A stretch of 64,000 nucleotides of DNA from Dasyornis broadbenti (GCA_013397935.1 VZRN01005390.1:88570-152569); one strand, 5' to 3'; positions 22,561-34,884 are shown, counted from the first letter of the stretch. Made by a program: numbers and translations. The notes: a model not told the origin generated them from the letters alone.

Positions 22561-24550
22561 TCTAGGGTTCCCCACTGACTGGGGGTTGGGGAGGGGAAGT
22601 CTCACGCTGGGGGTCCCCAGGGTTTGGGGAGTTCACCGGGGTGCAGGGGATGTGCGTGATGGGGCAAAGAGGTTCTCTGGGAAGGGATGCAAGGATGTGA
22701 AGGGGTTCACGGCTGTGGGGTGCAGCCAGCAGAAAGGAGAGGGGATATCCTGGGTGTGGGTATCCCCACGAGGGATTTTTGGGAGGTCTTAGGCTGTGGG
22801 ATACAGGAGGAATCAGGCTCCGGGGAGGGGTTGCCCGGGATCTGGGTACCTCCCTTATGGAGACTTCCAGTGCCTGGGGTATGGATATCACCCTGGGGGC
22901 AGGGGAGGAGGCTGGGGAGGTCCCCGGGGATTTGGGGTGCAGGGAGGCAACTGAGGAGTTGTACCCTGAGAGCTGGGATGTCTTGGGGATCCAGACGTCG
23001 CTGGGACCCATTGTGCCCCTGTATACTGGAGAGTGCACTGGGACACGTGCCCAGGGACTTACTGGACACTGAGAGTCACCACTGAGGCTTTTGGGGCTCC
23101 GGCCCCTCCGCTATGGGACACAGGCCTGTGGGGTGGTGGGGTAGGAGAGTGGACGCCTACGAGAGGACCGCAGGGGAGCGCTCGGGGTATAAGGTCTGGC
23201 GATGGGGCAAGGAGCTTTGCACAAGCCCCCATGACGCCGTGGGGCTGGGATAACGCGGACAGGACGGAGCTGCCGCTCCTCCCGGGGATTTGGGAAGGAC
23301 CTAAGGGGATGCCATGGGCTGCTATGAAGGGCTGCCCAGGCCGGGTGGACACAGAGGTGCCGTGCGTTTCTTTGCAGGACGCCTTGGTGGGGCAAGCGGT
23401 GTTCGGCAGGGGCAGCATGCCTGCGGTACATTCCTCACATTCCCAGCCTGCTGCCTGCTCCCATCGGCGAGGGTGGGGGGCGACAGAGACTGGAGGGGGG
23501 CGTTGGAGCTATTACCAGCCCCTGCCCCGCGGCTCAGAGCTATGGGGGGCGGGATGCTTGTGTGTGAGAGCACAGAGGGAGCGCAGCGGCTGCACGGGCA
23601 CCCCACAGGTCTTTCGGGTGTCTCTGGCCCTGCAAGGTCCCGCGTGGCTCAGATGCGTGAGGGATGCTGCGCTGAGCCGCCGGTGGGGTGTCGCTGCCCC
23701 CTCCCAGGATTTTGGGGGAGGCCACCAGAGCAGAGCAGCACCATGGGCATGGCACGGCAGGGTGCCCTGGCATGGGTCCCTCCACCTCTCGGGTTGCCGG
23801 GAATCACAGTCCCTCTCACTGTCCCCTACCATTCACACCGCAGGTGTCCCCAGCACGAGTGGCACGTCCCTCCCGTCATGGGGTCATGGAGCTCGGCTCA
23901 CCGAGCCCGGCACAACCCGAGACGAAGGGATTGGATTGCCGGCTATAAATATCTCAGTCCAGTGTGGCACGGAGCTGTCAGCGGTGCCTGAGCCGAAGGA
24001 CAGTGAAATCCAAGCGACAATGATTACATCCAGAAATGAGAAGCTGGAAGGATCTGGAAGAGCTTCCCCATGGAGCGTGCGGCTAGGCATGGTAGGGTGG
24101 TGATGGTCCCACTGGAGAGCACAGCTTCTGCGAGATCACCCCTGCTCACGAGGCACTGATGGGGCAGATCCTGTACACTCCAGGTGCCCCCAGCCCAGCC
24201 CTGTGGCTCCGATCCTGAGCCTCCAGTGGCACAGGCCGGGGCCAAAGGGGTCACAGAGGGGCTGGCAGCAGCCTGGGTGGGAGAAGCCTTCTCCTCGATC
24301 TCTCCGGGAGGTGGTGCTGCTCCCGCAGGACCTGCGGCGGGCGGGATGCAGCCAGCGGAGAAAGACTCTGGTAAAACAGAAGTAGAGATATGGGGGAAAA
24401 AAAGCAGAGGGGGTGGAGGGAGCAAGGGAGACGCCGGTGCGGACTCGCTGCTGGAGGGATGGGGTGCGTAGGATGCCCGTGACGGGGATGTGGGTGCAGA
24501 GGCAGCCTGTCTGAGCCAGCAGAGGGGACCTGGTCACCACCCCGGTGCCA
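22560..24550. other. NPR2-MSMP spacer, G-rich part, with a TATA-like site
   Basis: G-rich, low-complexity-like sequence distal to NPR2. It includes a consensus TATAAATA at 23944-23951 in the context ggctataaatatc. A 95-codon plus-strand frame (24184-24471, MPPAQPCGSDPEPPVAQAG...) follows 240 bases later, but its protein resembles nothing I know. No gene is asserted. Confidence 0.4.
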
Positions 24551-24554
24551 CTCA

Positions 24555-24705
24555 CGGTGTACAGACACCATGCACGGACCAGACACAGACCATAGCACAC
24601 ACCATACACGCACCGCACACACCCCATACACGCACCATGCACACCCCATAACACACCCTATAACACACCCCATACACACAAACCATACCCTCACCATACA
24701 CACAG
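24555..24705. repeat. CACACCATACA-type low-complexity repeat
   Basis: Imperfect repeat of caccatacac, cacaccccata and similar units (about 10-12 bases), roughly 150 bases long. Confidence 0.8.
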
Positions 24706-24829
24706 ATGTATCATACCTTAGGGTTTCTCTAACTCCATTACGCCTTCCCTGTCCCACAATCTCACACTGAGTTTTATTGGCATGCCACACCCTGGGGGTG
24801 ACAGTCTTCCGTTGTGCAGGGCTGTGCCC

Positions 24830-24990
24830 AGCACCCTGGTCCTGGGGGTCTGTAGTGGTTCATGGCCATTTGTGATGGTCCATGGAAGTCCATGGTGGTC
24901 TCTGATGGTCTGGAACACTCCAGAAAGGTTCATGATAGTCTGTGGTGGATTGTGGCTGTCCATGGGACTCCATGGTCACTCACCGTGGTG
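24830..24990. repeat. TGGTCCATGG-type short tandem repeat
   Basis: Diverged short units such as tggtctctgatggtc, tggtccatggaagtccatgg and ctgtccatgggactccatgg repeat over about 160 bases. The unit is near 18-24 bases. Confidence 0.6.
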
Positions 24991-25168
24991 GTGCATTCCC
25001 CCACTGCTTTTCCAGGCCACACTGAGATCTGAGAAATGCTCGTTTCGCCTCAGCCTTGACTTACAGCACCAGGCTCAGCTCTTCTTGAGTTTATCAGAAA
25101 CTCTGTCTGTTTCCAGGAACTGCTGTTGTCTAACAAGCTCCCATTTCCTTTATGAACAGCCTTAGAAA

Positions 25169-25212
25169 CTGCCCAGAATGGCAGAACATCCCTGTTCTGC
25201 CATTCTGGGCAG
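25169..25212. repeat. Perfect 20-bp inverted repeat (hairpin), 4-base loop
   Basis: Left arm CTGCCCAGAATGGCAGAACA (25169-25188), loop TCCC (25189-25192), right arm the exact reverse complement (25193-25212). The bases flanking the stem do not pair (A opposite A). Confidence 0.97.
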
Positions 25213-25247
25213 AAGTGCTGACCCAAACTGTGGCCAGGATGAAAAGG

Positions 25248-26110
25248 TGTTATGAGTAAAGCCCACTCTCTTATGACCCTATGAACAGTGCTGCAAAATG
25301 AGAACCTTGGAGCTCTCCTGGAACTGCAGCAGGCTGTGACCAGTAACCTGCCTCTGAGTGAGACACCTCTCAGAGCCAGGGAACTCTGATATGGGAGTAC
25401 TTGGAGGACCGAGGAACAGTGAAGAGTTGTAGGCCGACACTCCCACTCCTCAAGGCCCAACCTTTTGCCCATTGGGGAGATGCAAAAGCACTCAAAGCGA
25501 GTATTTCACTACCTTTGAGGGAAATTTTTCACAGGTACCTAGCTTGCTCTGACTTTCTGTCGGTGTGCCTGCCCCTATGCACATGCTATAGCGAATCTGG
25601 GAGAAATTCTGCTTTCTTAAATGTTTAAGTACCTTGGATATCTAAGTAAGTTAGCCATGTAAGTAAGGTTAAGTCGTAAGTTATAAGCTAAGTTAAATGC
25701 TGCTAAGTGTTGCTCTTTTGCTAAATTCTTAAGTTATATGGGTTAGATGGTGTTGTTATTCCTCTGTTAAATGGTTAAGTGAAAAGTTAAATACTGTTAA
25801 GTTTGAGTGCTGTAAAGCTTTTAGGCCATGTTCCTTTTTATCCTTGCCGTCACTATCCTTTTGTCACATGCACCTAAACACACACACACACATACACGCT
25901 CTCACACACACCCACACGCTTGTAGATGGTTCTCAGTTAATTTCTGCTTTGATTGACTGGATTGTGTTTGCTGTTGCTTTTTTTCCCTTGCTGTGCCTTA
26001 ACTGTCCAGTAAGTGGTAGAGTGAACCTCGCTACTTAATATTAAACTCTGGTATTTGCTGATACACTTGCCGGTGATTTTTTAAGCGATCTCAAACACTC
26101 ATTTGTAACA
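25248..26110 (+). mobile_element. Solo LTR of an endogenous retrovirus (ERVL-like)
   Basis: A TGTTA...TAACA bounded block of about 863 bases whose ends form the short inverted repeat usual for LTRs. Inside, AAGTTAAG-type motifs recur (25640-25800), a CA-rich tract follows (25876-25917), and ATTAAA near 26039 would serve as the LTR poly(A) signal before a short U5. No coding region follows, so it is a solo LTR. A matching target-site duplication is not obvious, so the left border could be off. Family assignment is by general appearance only. Confidence 0.6.
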
Positions 26111-28890
26111 CCCATTCTGGTCCTTGGATTGCACCAGATCATGATGGGCACCAAGGGCAGAGCCGCACTTGTCTGGCCTGTGGATCTCACACCCCTGAGA
26201 TTCCAATCTTCTTTTCCATGCTCCCAGCAAGCAAAACCAAGCCCCTGGTCCCCAGAGCTGGCAATTGATTTTCCACCTCCTGGCATGCAGCAGCACAAGG
26301 CCATGGGCTGCAGAACCCTGCCAGACTCCTTCACCTCTGCCCTGAGTGTGGAGCCAGAAACCTGCCAGCCTCAGGAGATGGCTGTAAAGAGCATGACAGG
26401 TGCCACAAGTGAGTGCCTGCAGTACAATTGTCTCTGCAACAGACAGGTGAAGGAGTTGTGCAGACACTGCTGTGCCAGGGCACAAACGGCACTGGGTCAT
26501 GGGAAGGTGTAGCATGAATGAACAGCAGCCCCTTCCTGCTGGAGGCTGTGTGGAAAGAGGGCAGGAATGGAGCAGGCGCCACTGAGGACTCATATTTCTA
26601 CTCAAGAGGGAGTCAGGGTTCTGCTGGGGTCTCTCTTGCTGGTGCTCAAGGAACCACCCCATCCCAAATGGGAGAGTAACACCTTCAGAAGGTCAGAGAA
26701 GCTTTGGCCAAGTGGGCACAAAGCACACAGGGACTGGTGCAGGCATGTGGGGTGACCTTTTCACATATGGACTTCCTGTGCTCCTGCTGTACAGGAAACC
26801 TGAAGGGCTCCTTGTTCGGATTTGAAGTTTGTGTGCCAGTAATGGAAATATTGGAGCAAAGACAAATATTTTAAAATGAAAATGTGGATAAATGTGGCAG
26901 CTGTGTCACCTCTCTGGTTCAGGGCAAGGATTGTCCCTGTGTGTCCACGGGGAAAATCCCCAGAACCCACACCTTTCTGTGCCCCAGGCCCAGGATGGGA
27001 CCCTATGCAGGGCACCAGGACAGGAAATGTCACCCCTGAACCTCTTCAGGTGGGTGCTGCCTGTGCCAAGCCAGGGACACCTGCTACAGTGCTTTCCCCT
27101 CCAGCTTTCCTGGGACCCTCAGACAGAGTATGTGGGGTCCCAGTCCCATGCCTACGTGGTCTCTTCCACCATGAAGCCACCAGCCATCCATGGCTTTTCC
27201 TGTACGGTGTCCCTAAAGCAAGGTAGCACCCCAGGGTGGCCTTGTGTGTGCCAGTAAAACAGCTCGTGATGCACTGGACCAATGCACTGTGCAGGGGGAT
27301 CTGCCTTTCTTATACCAGAGTGAGGCCAAAGATCTGAGGGATCCACCCAGGACACAGAAATCCTCAGGATTTCCTGGGGCTCTCCCTGTCCCTGCATCCC
27401 AATGAAGCAAGGCGCCCAGGACCAGTCTGGGAATCCTCAGCATTTCCCAGAGCATTTATATGCTGGAGCCAAAACTGGTGGCATGACACTGCCATGGCAG
27501 TGTCCCCTCCAAAGCAGGGTGCTTGGACCCTTGGCCTCCGCAGCAAGTGCCCAGGCCCAACAAGGGCCTGGCACTTTTTTTGGCTGGTGCAGCTTCTGCG
27601 TGGCCTAGGAATGATCTCCCAGGGTTATTTCTGACTCACAGGACAGGAAACATTTTGGGGTTTAAGCCAAGCTGAATAATATGCTCATTTCCTTGTGCCG
27701 ACTACAAAGCACCTGCTCTGGGGGATTTATGGAGTGCCGGCCTCTCGCACTCACTACGTGGCTGCCTGCCCGGATGTTTTTATTTTCCTGGTATGGCCAA
27801 TAAGTGCCAAGGCCTGTTTTCCTAAACACCCCGTGACCTCCCGGCACGTTTCCTTGAGGGGAGTCCAGGCAGCGCCACAGGCTGTGGCACACCCATGCTG
27901 GGATATCCAGGGTGCTGGAGAGCCAGGGTGGGTGCCAGCACCCTGCCAGGGCTGAGGGTAGCAGGAATGCTTGGCTGGCCCACTGATGCCAAAACTTGGT
28001 GCAGAGCAGCGACAGCTAGGATAAACAACCTGGGAGAGTGCCAAAGGAATGGAGCATGGGCATAAGCAAGGGAGGATGAGACCAGGTGAGAGAGAGCAAG
28101 AGGGCATGAGAGCCCAAGTGAATCACAGCATGGGACTATCCAGAACATAGAGTCCATCCCATGACTGGGGACCCACAGACACCATCTCACAGCAGGTCCT
28201 GTCGCATGGCAGGGAACCCACAGACAACCCTCCAACCAGGGTAGTAGAGCCCCCTTGAAATACTGCACCTAACCCCTGGGGTGGGAACATTCTTGCAAGG
28301 AGGGTCAGGGTGTGGTTCTGAGGCCAGGGACATCCACAGAAGGTTCAGGACATGCCAGCATGCCTCGCAGCCCATGCTCCTCCACTGGCATCCAGCTCCA
28401 CCCAGCAGGCAGCCAGCCTGCCGAGTAAGGTGACATCAAGTTTTTCGTCACCTCCCCACTGCTTTGTCCCCTTTTTGGAGCAAGTCTCATTGCTAGTGGG
28501 GCTGGGTCTGACCCCACCTGTACTCCAGCTTCTGTGAGCTATCCCATCTAGATAACCAGCTGTGGGATGAAGGATGCCATGACACAGCTGTCATTCCCTG
28601 CCCTTTGTCTCCTTCTGTCTCCCTCCCCAGCTCCCCTGGCTGCCCATCTCTTCCTCACCCCTCTGCTCACCTCTCTCCAGGGTCTGGCCATGCCAGTGAG
28701 CAGGGAACATTCATGAGAGGTCATCACTCAGAGCTGGCATCTACCTGCACCTGCCCTGGTATTCTGGGAATTCTGGGGCTTGAAGCATCCTCAAGGTGCT
28801 GGGTGAGGAGAGATGCCCACATCCCAGAGCAGTCCCAGGGTCCACAGAAGCATCCAGGCAGTTTCATCCACTGATAAAATGGGGTTGTGA
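26111..28890. other. NPR2-MSMP spacer, central part
   Basis: About 2.8 kb without a recognisable gene, repeat family or RNA. Open frames are short or lack domain features. Confidence 0.5.
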
Positions 28891-28893
28891 GGT

Positions 28894-29004
28894 TTTCGGT
28901 TGTGTTTTTTTTTGCTTGTTTTTATTTTTGAGGGTTTTTTTTTGGTTGGTTGGGGTTTTTTGGGGTTTTTTTGGGTTTTTTTTTGTTTGTTTTGTTTTGT
29001 TTAG
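28894..29004. repeat. T/G-rich low-complexity tract
   Basis: About 110 bases composed almost only of T and G (tttttttttg, ggttggttgggg, ttttgtttgttttg). Could be a degraded A-rich tail of a minus-strand retroelement. Confidence 0.85.
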
Positions 29005-31730
29005 AGAGAAAATAAAATACCTTTGGGGAGCTGCAGCCAAGCTCCCCAGTGCCTAAAACAGCAATCACAGCACTTCCTCAGATTTATGGTGTTTGCTTTC
29101 ACAATGCCAGCCAGGATCCTGTTTGCTTCCTGCTCTGCAGCTGCAGCCCCAGCTGAAGGCTCAGGAGATTCAGGTTTTATAACCCTCCTGGATTCTGCTG
29201 ATGGCAACTTGTCCAGTGTCATTCATTACCCCCTGAGCCTCCTGTGGTGCTGGGGTGGGCTGTTGCCACCTCATTCCAGCACCCACTCGCTTGGGTGCTT
29301 GTCCCCCTCATTCATGGGGTCCCATTCCTGGCACTGGGCATTTCCACTGCCCTGCAGAGGGATTGCTGGCAAAGGAGGCCAGCAGCGCTGTGCCCTTGGT
29401 GGGTTGCAGCACCCAGCTTTTCTCAGGGACAGCTACAATTGGAGAGCTAGGCCAAGCAGGAGAGATGTGTGTCCTGGTGGGAGGATGATGAGACCTTCTG
29501 CGGGATCCTGGGATACACAAAGGTGATGACTGCTCCTCAGTGTCACATGTAGAAAGGCAGTGGTGCCTGCTGTTGGGCTCTGCCTGGTAAATCAAAGTGA
29601 CTGAACTACCAGAGAGGCACTTCTTCCAGCCCCTTTATCCTTCCTACAGGTCCTCCCCAGGTCTCAGTTTTTCCCCAAGATGGGAGACCAAAAGCAGCTG
29701 CCTTCTTTCAGTCTCTGCAGCAAAACCGTCTCCAGGCTGACATAGCAGGAGAGGGTGTCAGCTCCTCCTGCCACAACCTCCCTCAAGAACCCAAGCAGAA
29801 GCTCCAAGCCCAGTTCCAGGTACGGCTTTCCAAACTACAAGCCCCACTGTGAGATGGGATGCTCGTACTTCAGTACGAGCTGGACTAAAATGCTCTGGAT
29901 CACCCATGGGGATGTGTGTGCTAGGGCCAGGCAGTGCCCAGGAATGCAAAAGTGGGGGAAGGAGAGTGGTCAGGAGGGGGAATAGCAGGACTGACAGGGT
30001 CTGGGAGACCACCAACCCCTTCCCTAATGTACAGCCACAGTGTGGACAGTGCTCCACTGCCCAGGTCCCTCTGCAAAATGCCGAGAGGTGTCCTGACACT
30101 CTTTCCTCTTCTACATTTTCCCAGCAAATCACTCTGATGAAAAACGCAATGGCTATGAATGGTCTCGTAGCTTTAATCCTCTATTCAATGAACCTGAATG
30201 GCTACAGAAATCCTGGGAATGCCTACCCATGTCCATGATGGAGCAGGGGCAATGCCCTTCCACACAGCTGAGAGATGCTGCTGCCATAGGTTTTAAGCAC
30301 TCTTCTGGAAGCCTGTCTAAATCCTGTGAACCTCCAAATGAAACCCACCAATTTTTATTTTTTAACATTTGCTGTTCTTGTTGCTGAAACAATGATGGAT
30401 TATTTCATTGCAGTTACTAGCGTGCCAGACTTCTTTTTCCAAACACACAATAGGAATATTAATTAACTGCTCTGAAGATGAACGCTTTTATCCTCCTTAT
30501 ATAGTAACAACTCTGCACCAAAGGGCAAGTTCCATTTGTCACTGATACACTCCACCATCCCAGCTCATGGGCCCATGGTCAGCAGGGGGTTCCCAGCATT
30601 TCTGTGATTTATTATCAGCCTTTCCCAACAGATCCCATACTTCCTGTCATTCAGCCACGCCACCAAGGGACACAGCATCATGCGTGGCACTGCAAGAGGG
30701 CTGGGGTAATTCTCTAAGGGGAAGAAGGGATGCAAAGCCAGGGCTGCTCCCTCAACAGGGAGAGCACAAGTTGTAGGACAGGAATGCAATGGGATGGCAA
30801 AGGGGCCCAGAGCACCAAAGGGAAAGGACTATGCCTTCAAATCCAAAGGTGGTGAATCCAAAACGGATAAAAGGAAGAAGTTTTTTCTCACTCTGTGCTT
30901 AATTACACTGCCACAGGAAAATGCTCAGGCCAAAATTGAGCAGGATTCAATGACAGATTGGGCACTTATGAGGATAAGAAAAATATCCAGTTATAATAGC
31001 AGATGCCAATACAAATTCTGGAAGGGATATTAAGCCTCACGCGTCAAGATGTAAACTTATCCCAAACTCTCAGAAAGCAGGGAGTTTAATGCAGGGGCAG
31101 ATGACCCACATATGCCACTGCTACTGATGCTGCCTCAGTTCTGGCACGACCCTGTGCTGGCCAAACTCTGGCTGGACTGTCCCCAGAGCCATGTTTCCTG
31201 CTGCCGGTAGCACCTCTGACAAGGGCTGCAAATTTCTTTTGGCAAGTCAGCCCTTTGCTTGTAGCTCTCAGAGCCATGTGGCTCCCAGCGCTCTGATCCC
31301 CTCCCTCTTGCCCATCACGTTACTCTGTCAGCTGATAACAGCCTTATCACTTCCACCCAGACGCAGCCCTTCTGGGTGAGGGTCTGTGAGGTCCACAGGC
31401 ACATCCCTGGGTGGTGTGGCATCTTCCTATGGGTCCTTGCTTCCAGCCAAGACTCTCATTTACTTCTCAGGTCACTTGTTGCCCAAAAGCACTTTTGCCT
31501 CCCAGTTTTATCCCTCCTTTTTCCTGCTTCTGCTGGGGCTGGTGTCCAGCCTCTAAAAGGAGATGCTCAGCTCCAGTATCTCGTGGGTGCTCCAAGCGCA
31601 CAGGCACAGCCCCCTTTCATGGGCACTGCTCAGATGAGCCCTGGATCTTTCGCTCCTGTTCTGCATCAGTGGCAATCACTGTACTGCCAGCTCTGGTCAC
31701 AGCACCAAACCTGTCAGAGCTCACTAAGTG
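29005..31730. other. NPR2-MSMP spacer, right part
   Basis: No gene recognised. It contains a 20-base palindromic motif at 29861-29880 and an A/T-richer zone at 30350-31080. The stretch 30880-31080 (including a 'gggatattaagcctca' motif) has the look of an old retroelement 3' region, but I cannot name the family. Confidence 0.4.
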
Positions 31731-31734
31731 TTTG

Positions 31735-31873
31735 GACAACACTCTTAGGCACATGCTGGGATTATTGGGGCTTCCTGCACAGGGCCAGGAGTTGAACATG
31801 ATGATTCTGACAGTCCCCTTCCAACTCAGCATATTCTATGACTCTATGATTCTGTGATTCTGTGATTCTATGA
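31735..31873 (+). mobile_element. CR1 LINE 3' end fragment
   Basis: Reads gcacagggccaggagttgaac, then ccccttccaactcagcat, then repeated attctatgactctatgattctgtg. This is the standard CR1 3' tail with its octamer-like repeats, in plus orientation. Confidence 0.92.
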
Positions 31874-32454
31874 AAAAACCTGCTGTCACCCCCAGCCCAT
31901 GCATGGCCACAAGGCTGGTACAGCTGCAGCCCAGGCTGGGACGAAAGCGTCGTATCCAGTGGTATCCAGGAACTGGGTGCAAGCACCTCCATCCCCAAAT
32001 GAGGATGGTGCATTTGCATCCCACACTGTTTGTTAGCAGGATGCTTGTGCTGCTCTGGTCACTGTGAGATGGGATGCTCCCAAAACCTTGGCTGCTGTGA
32101 AGGAGCAATGATGGCTCAGCATGACCAGAGGGGAGCCTGGAGCTCTCCTGGTTAGGAGCCAGGTCTCCTGTGCTTGCTGCTTACGTGCTTACTGTGCTGC
32201 CGAGGTCAACACCGCTGGGGACATTTGGATCTCCCCTCGCTGTGGAGACTTGCATTCACAGGGGCTTCCAACTGGAGAAATTTCTGGAGGGCATGAATCA
32301 GCTTTTCACAGCTTGTTAAAAATCTTGATCCTACCTCTTGTTTTCATGCCTTTCAAATCAGGAAATGAGTTTTACAACTTTTCCAGTGGGGCACAGCTGG
32401 TGGCCAGGGTCGTAAAGCTGAACTTTATAAATATCTCTCGTTGGGATCAGGGGA

Positions 32455-32542
32455 AGAGCATTAAAAAGGCAGAGAGAGAGAGAAGGGAAAGGAGCAAAGG
32501 CAATAGAGAAGCAAAGCGAACAAGTCCAGCTCAACACCAACC
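32455..32542 (+). promoter_or_regulatory. MSMP: MSMP core promoter (TATA-like)
   Basis: TTAAAAAG at 32461-32468 lies about 75 bases before the MSMP ATG, a spacing that allows a short 5' UTR. A purine-rich run (gagagagagagaagg) follows. There is no CpG island, unlike the housekeeping genes nearby, which suggests tissue-restricted expression. Confidence 0.45.
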
Positions 32543-33988
32543 ATGGCCATGCAAGCACAGAAGATGAGGTGTGCTTGGGGCAGGCTTTGCCTGCTTCTTT
32601 CCCTCCTCCAGCTGCCGGGCTCCCAGGCAAAATGCTACTTCCAGGCTAAAGGTAAGCAGGGAGATGAGATGGGAAGAGGCTGATGGGAAGAGAAGGCCTC
32701 AGCTTTCCCAGCATGGCAGAATTCTTGTCCTGTGTCTGCAAAGAGTGGAAGTGACTGTGCCAAACTCAGGAGAGGGATCATGGGCCAGTGGTGAGTGGAA
32801 GGAGCAGTCTATAAACCACAGAACAGCTCCCAAGGGCTCTGGCTGAGAAATAGCTTTCTGGGCCATGAAGGCTCCTGGCGTGAGCCTGGCTGGGGCCAAG
32901 TGTGTAGGACTAGCAGCAAAGGGAGGAGGGTGGCTCATCATTCCTCTGCTGTCTCCTCCCTGGGCTGCAGAAATGCCCAGACCCCAATGGGAGCTGGATT
33001 TGTCCTCTCCTGGGAAGCAAGAGACACTTGCCTCTTGCTGTAGGCCCATGGGGTAGTGGGGGGAACCACAAGGCATGGAGGATGGATGGGTACATTGCCC
33101 ATGGCAGATGACTGGGCATTCCGTACCTGCAGGATGGTAGACAGACCACCAAATACCTTTAGTACCATAAGGTGGGTAGGAGGTCATGATAACATCTTTG
33201 TCCTCTCTTTCAGGGCACAGGGGTGTCAAGGAGGCTCCCACTTGCCCTCAGCACAGGCCCATGTGTCCTCATCACCACTGTTTCCTTTGCAGCTCCCTGT
33301 GAGTACGAAGGGAAGCAGTTCTCCCTTGGCGAATCATGGCTGAGTACCAACTGCCTGCTCTGCACCTGCCTGCACCCCATTGGCGTGGGCTGCTGTGAGA
33401 CGTGAGTGAGAAGCCAAAGCGCACTGGGGATGGGCTATTGCTTCCCACCACAGCACCCCTGTGCCTGCAGCAGGGAGGGTCTGGTGGCTGCAAATGCAGC
33501 AGGTATCAGAGCCCTGAGCAGGCTGTGGGGCACCTCTTGTGGGGAACAAGAGGCAGAGGTGGGCAGGACCCCACCAGGGCATAGAGGGTGGTGGGGTGAG
33601 TTGGAGAAGCAATGGGGTAGGAAAGGGTGTCTTAGCACAGCAAGATGCCCAGATGTGCCAAGAGCCGTGTGCCAGCCTGCCTGAGCTGGTGTGGGAGATA
33701 TCCTGTGCAGGGGGTTGGCAGCCTGAAGCCACCCAGTGCAGTCAGCAGCCCCTATCATAAATCAGGGGGAGCTGATGCTACCATGTCCTCTCCCACAGCA
33801 CCCAGCACCCAATTGACTTCCCTGACTGGTGCGAGGCCCACTACGACTCGCAGACCTGCCAGATCTCAGTGGTGCAGAAGGCCAACCCCAGCCTGCCATG
33901 CGTGAAGAGTGTGGAGCACGAGTGGGGCTCAGCAGGTACCCCCGAGCCACTGGTGAACAAGGTGCTGGGTGCAGGGCTGAGCAGATAA
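32543..33988 (+). CDS. MSMP: MSMP, microseminoprotein (prostate-associated type)
   Basis: MSMP (PSMP) is a small secreted cysteine-rich protein of the beta-microseminoprotein family; the mammalian form acts as a chemoattractant reported to signal through CCR2. Three exons (32543-32651, 33293-33401, 33799-33988) total 408 bases, giving 135 residues. The leader has a Leu-rich core (RLCLLLSLLQLPGSQAK) and cleavage is likely just before KCYFQ or CYFQ. The mature part has ten cysteines: CYF, PCEYEGK, NCLLCTC, VGCCE, WCEAH, TCQIS and LPCVK, with GESWL, HPIGVGCC, QHPIDFP and EWGSAGTP as in human MSMP. Introns are GT-AG with matching phase. I chose ATG 32543; a second in-frame ATG two codons later is equally possible. 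It lies beside RGP1, convergent, as in human. Confidence 0.95.
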
Positions 33989-34754
33989 GAGAGAGGCTCA
34001 GCAGTGCCCTGTGCCCCTCGGCACCATCCTTCCCGCTCCAGAGCATACCACCTGCATGCTCCAGACTTGCCCCACCCACCCTATAGAGGCATCACTGCCA
34101 CCACCTTTGAGCAAAACCACTATTCACACACCATGGTATCAAGCTTTGCTTCTGCCTTCAGCTTCCTGAACCAGGGCATGCTCCCTGTGAGATTTTCTGT
34201 ACACCATGGAAATGCAGATTCTACAAGATCTCCTCCCAGATGGGCAGAAAACCTCCATTGATTAAAAAAAGGGCTACAGGACTAAATCAGCCTGCTCCAT
34301 GGCACTCCTGTATTCCCATATCCAGCCTCAAGTGAAGCAACTCCCTGCGTCCTCCCAAACTTCTATTCCGTTGCATGGCAACTGCAGGGAGTTTGCTGGG
34401 GAACCCCACACTCTGTCCCAGCCCCTTCTCTGCTCCTGGAGCGCAAGGCGCATAACCCATTTCTGGAACCACTAATGCCCCTGTGCTCCTAAAGTTCCTG
34501 GGGTCCCTGGCACTGTAGGCCAGCCCTGGGCAACACTGCAACAGAGCCAGCCCGGGGTGGGTGGCAGAGCACAGGGAACCACTGCATGTCCCTAGGGGAG
34601 ACCCCCATCCCCACTGGCAGGGGAGCAGGGTGGGGAGGGTTCAGGAAGCAGCAGCAATCCATGTGCCAGGGTGGAGGCAGCCACCCTGGCAGCTACCCCA
34701 GCTGGTGCCATGCCTGTGTTGTGCAGAGCCTTGTGTAGATGTTTCTGTTCTTGC

Positions 34755-34760
34755 AATAAA
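34755..34760 (+). terminator. MSMP: MSMP poly(A) signal
   Basis: AATAAA about 770 bases after the MSMP stop, followed by G-rich gaggaggtctccagcctgtg. A second AATAAA at 34840 is an alternative. Confidence 0.6.
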
Positions 34761-34878
34761 GATATTGAACAAAGAGGAGGTCTCCAGCCTGTGACTGCTG
34801 TGCAAGGAGGGATGTGTCCACCACTGGGAACAATGTAGGAATAAAGTTCTTGGGAAGGCCGAGTTTTGCAGTCAGCTA

Positions 34879-34884
34879 TTTATT
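34879..34884 (-). terminator. RGP1: RGP1 poly(A) signal (minus strand)
   Basis: TTTATT on the plus strand is AATAAA on the minus strand, about 830 bases beyond the RGP1 stop. The RGP1 and MSMP signals are convergent and 40-125 bases apart, so the two 3' ends abut or overlap. Confidence 0.6.
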
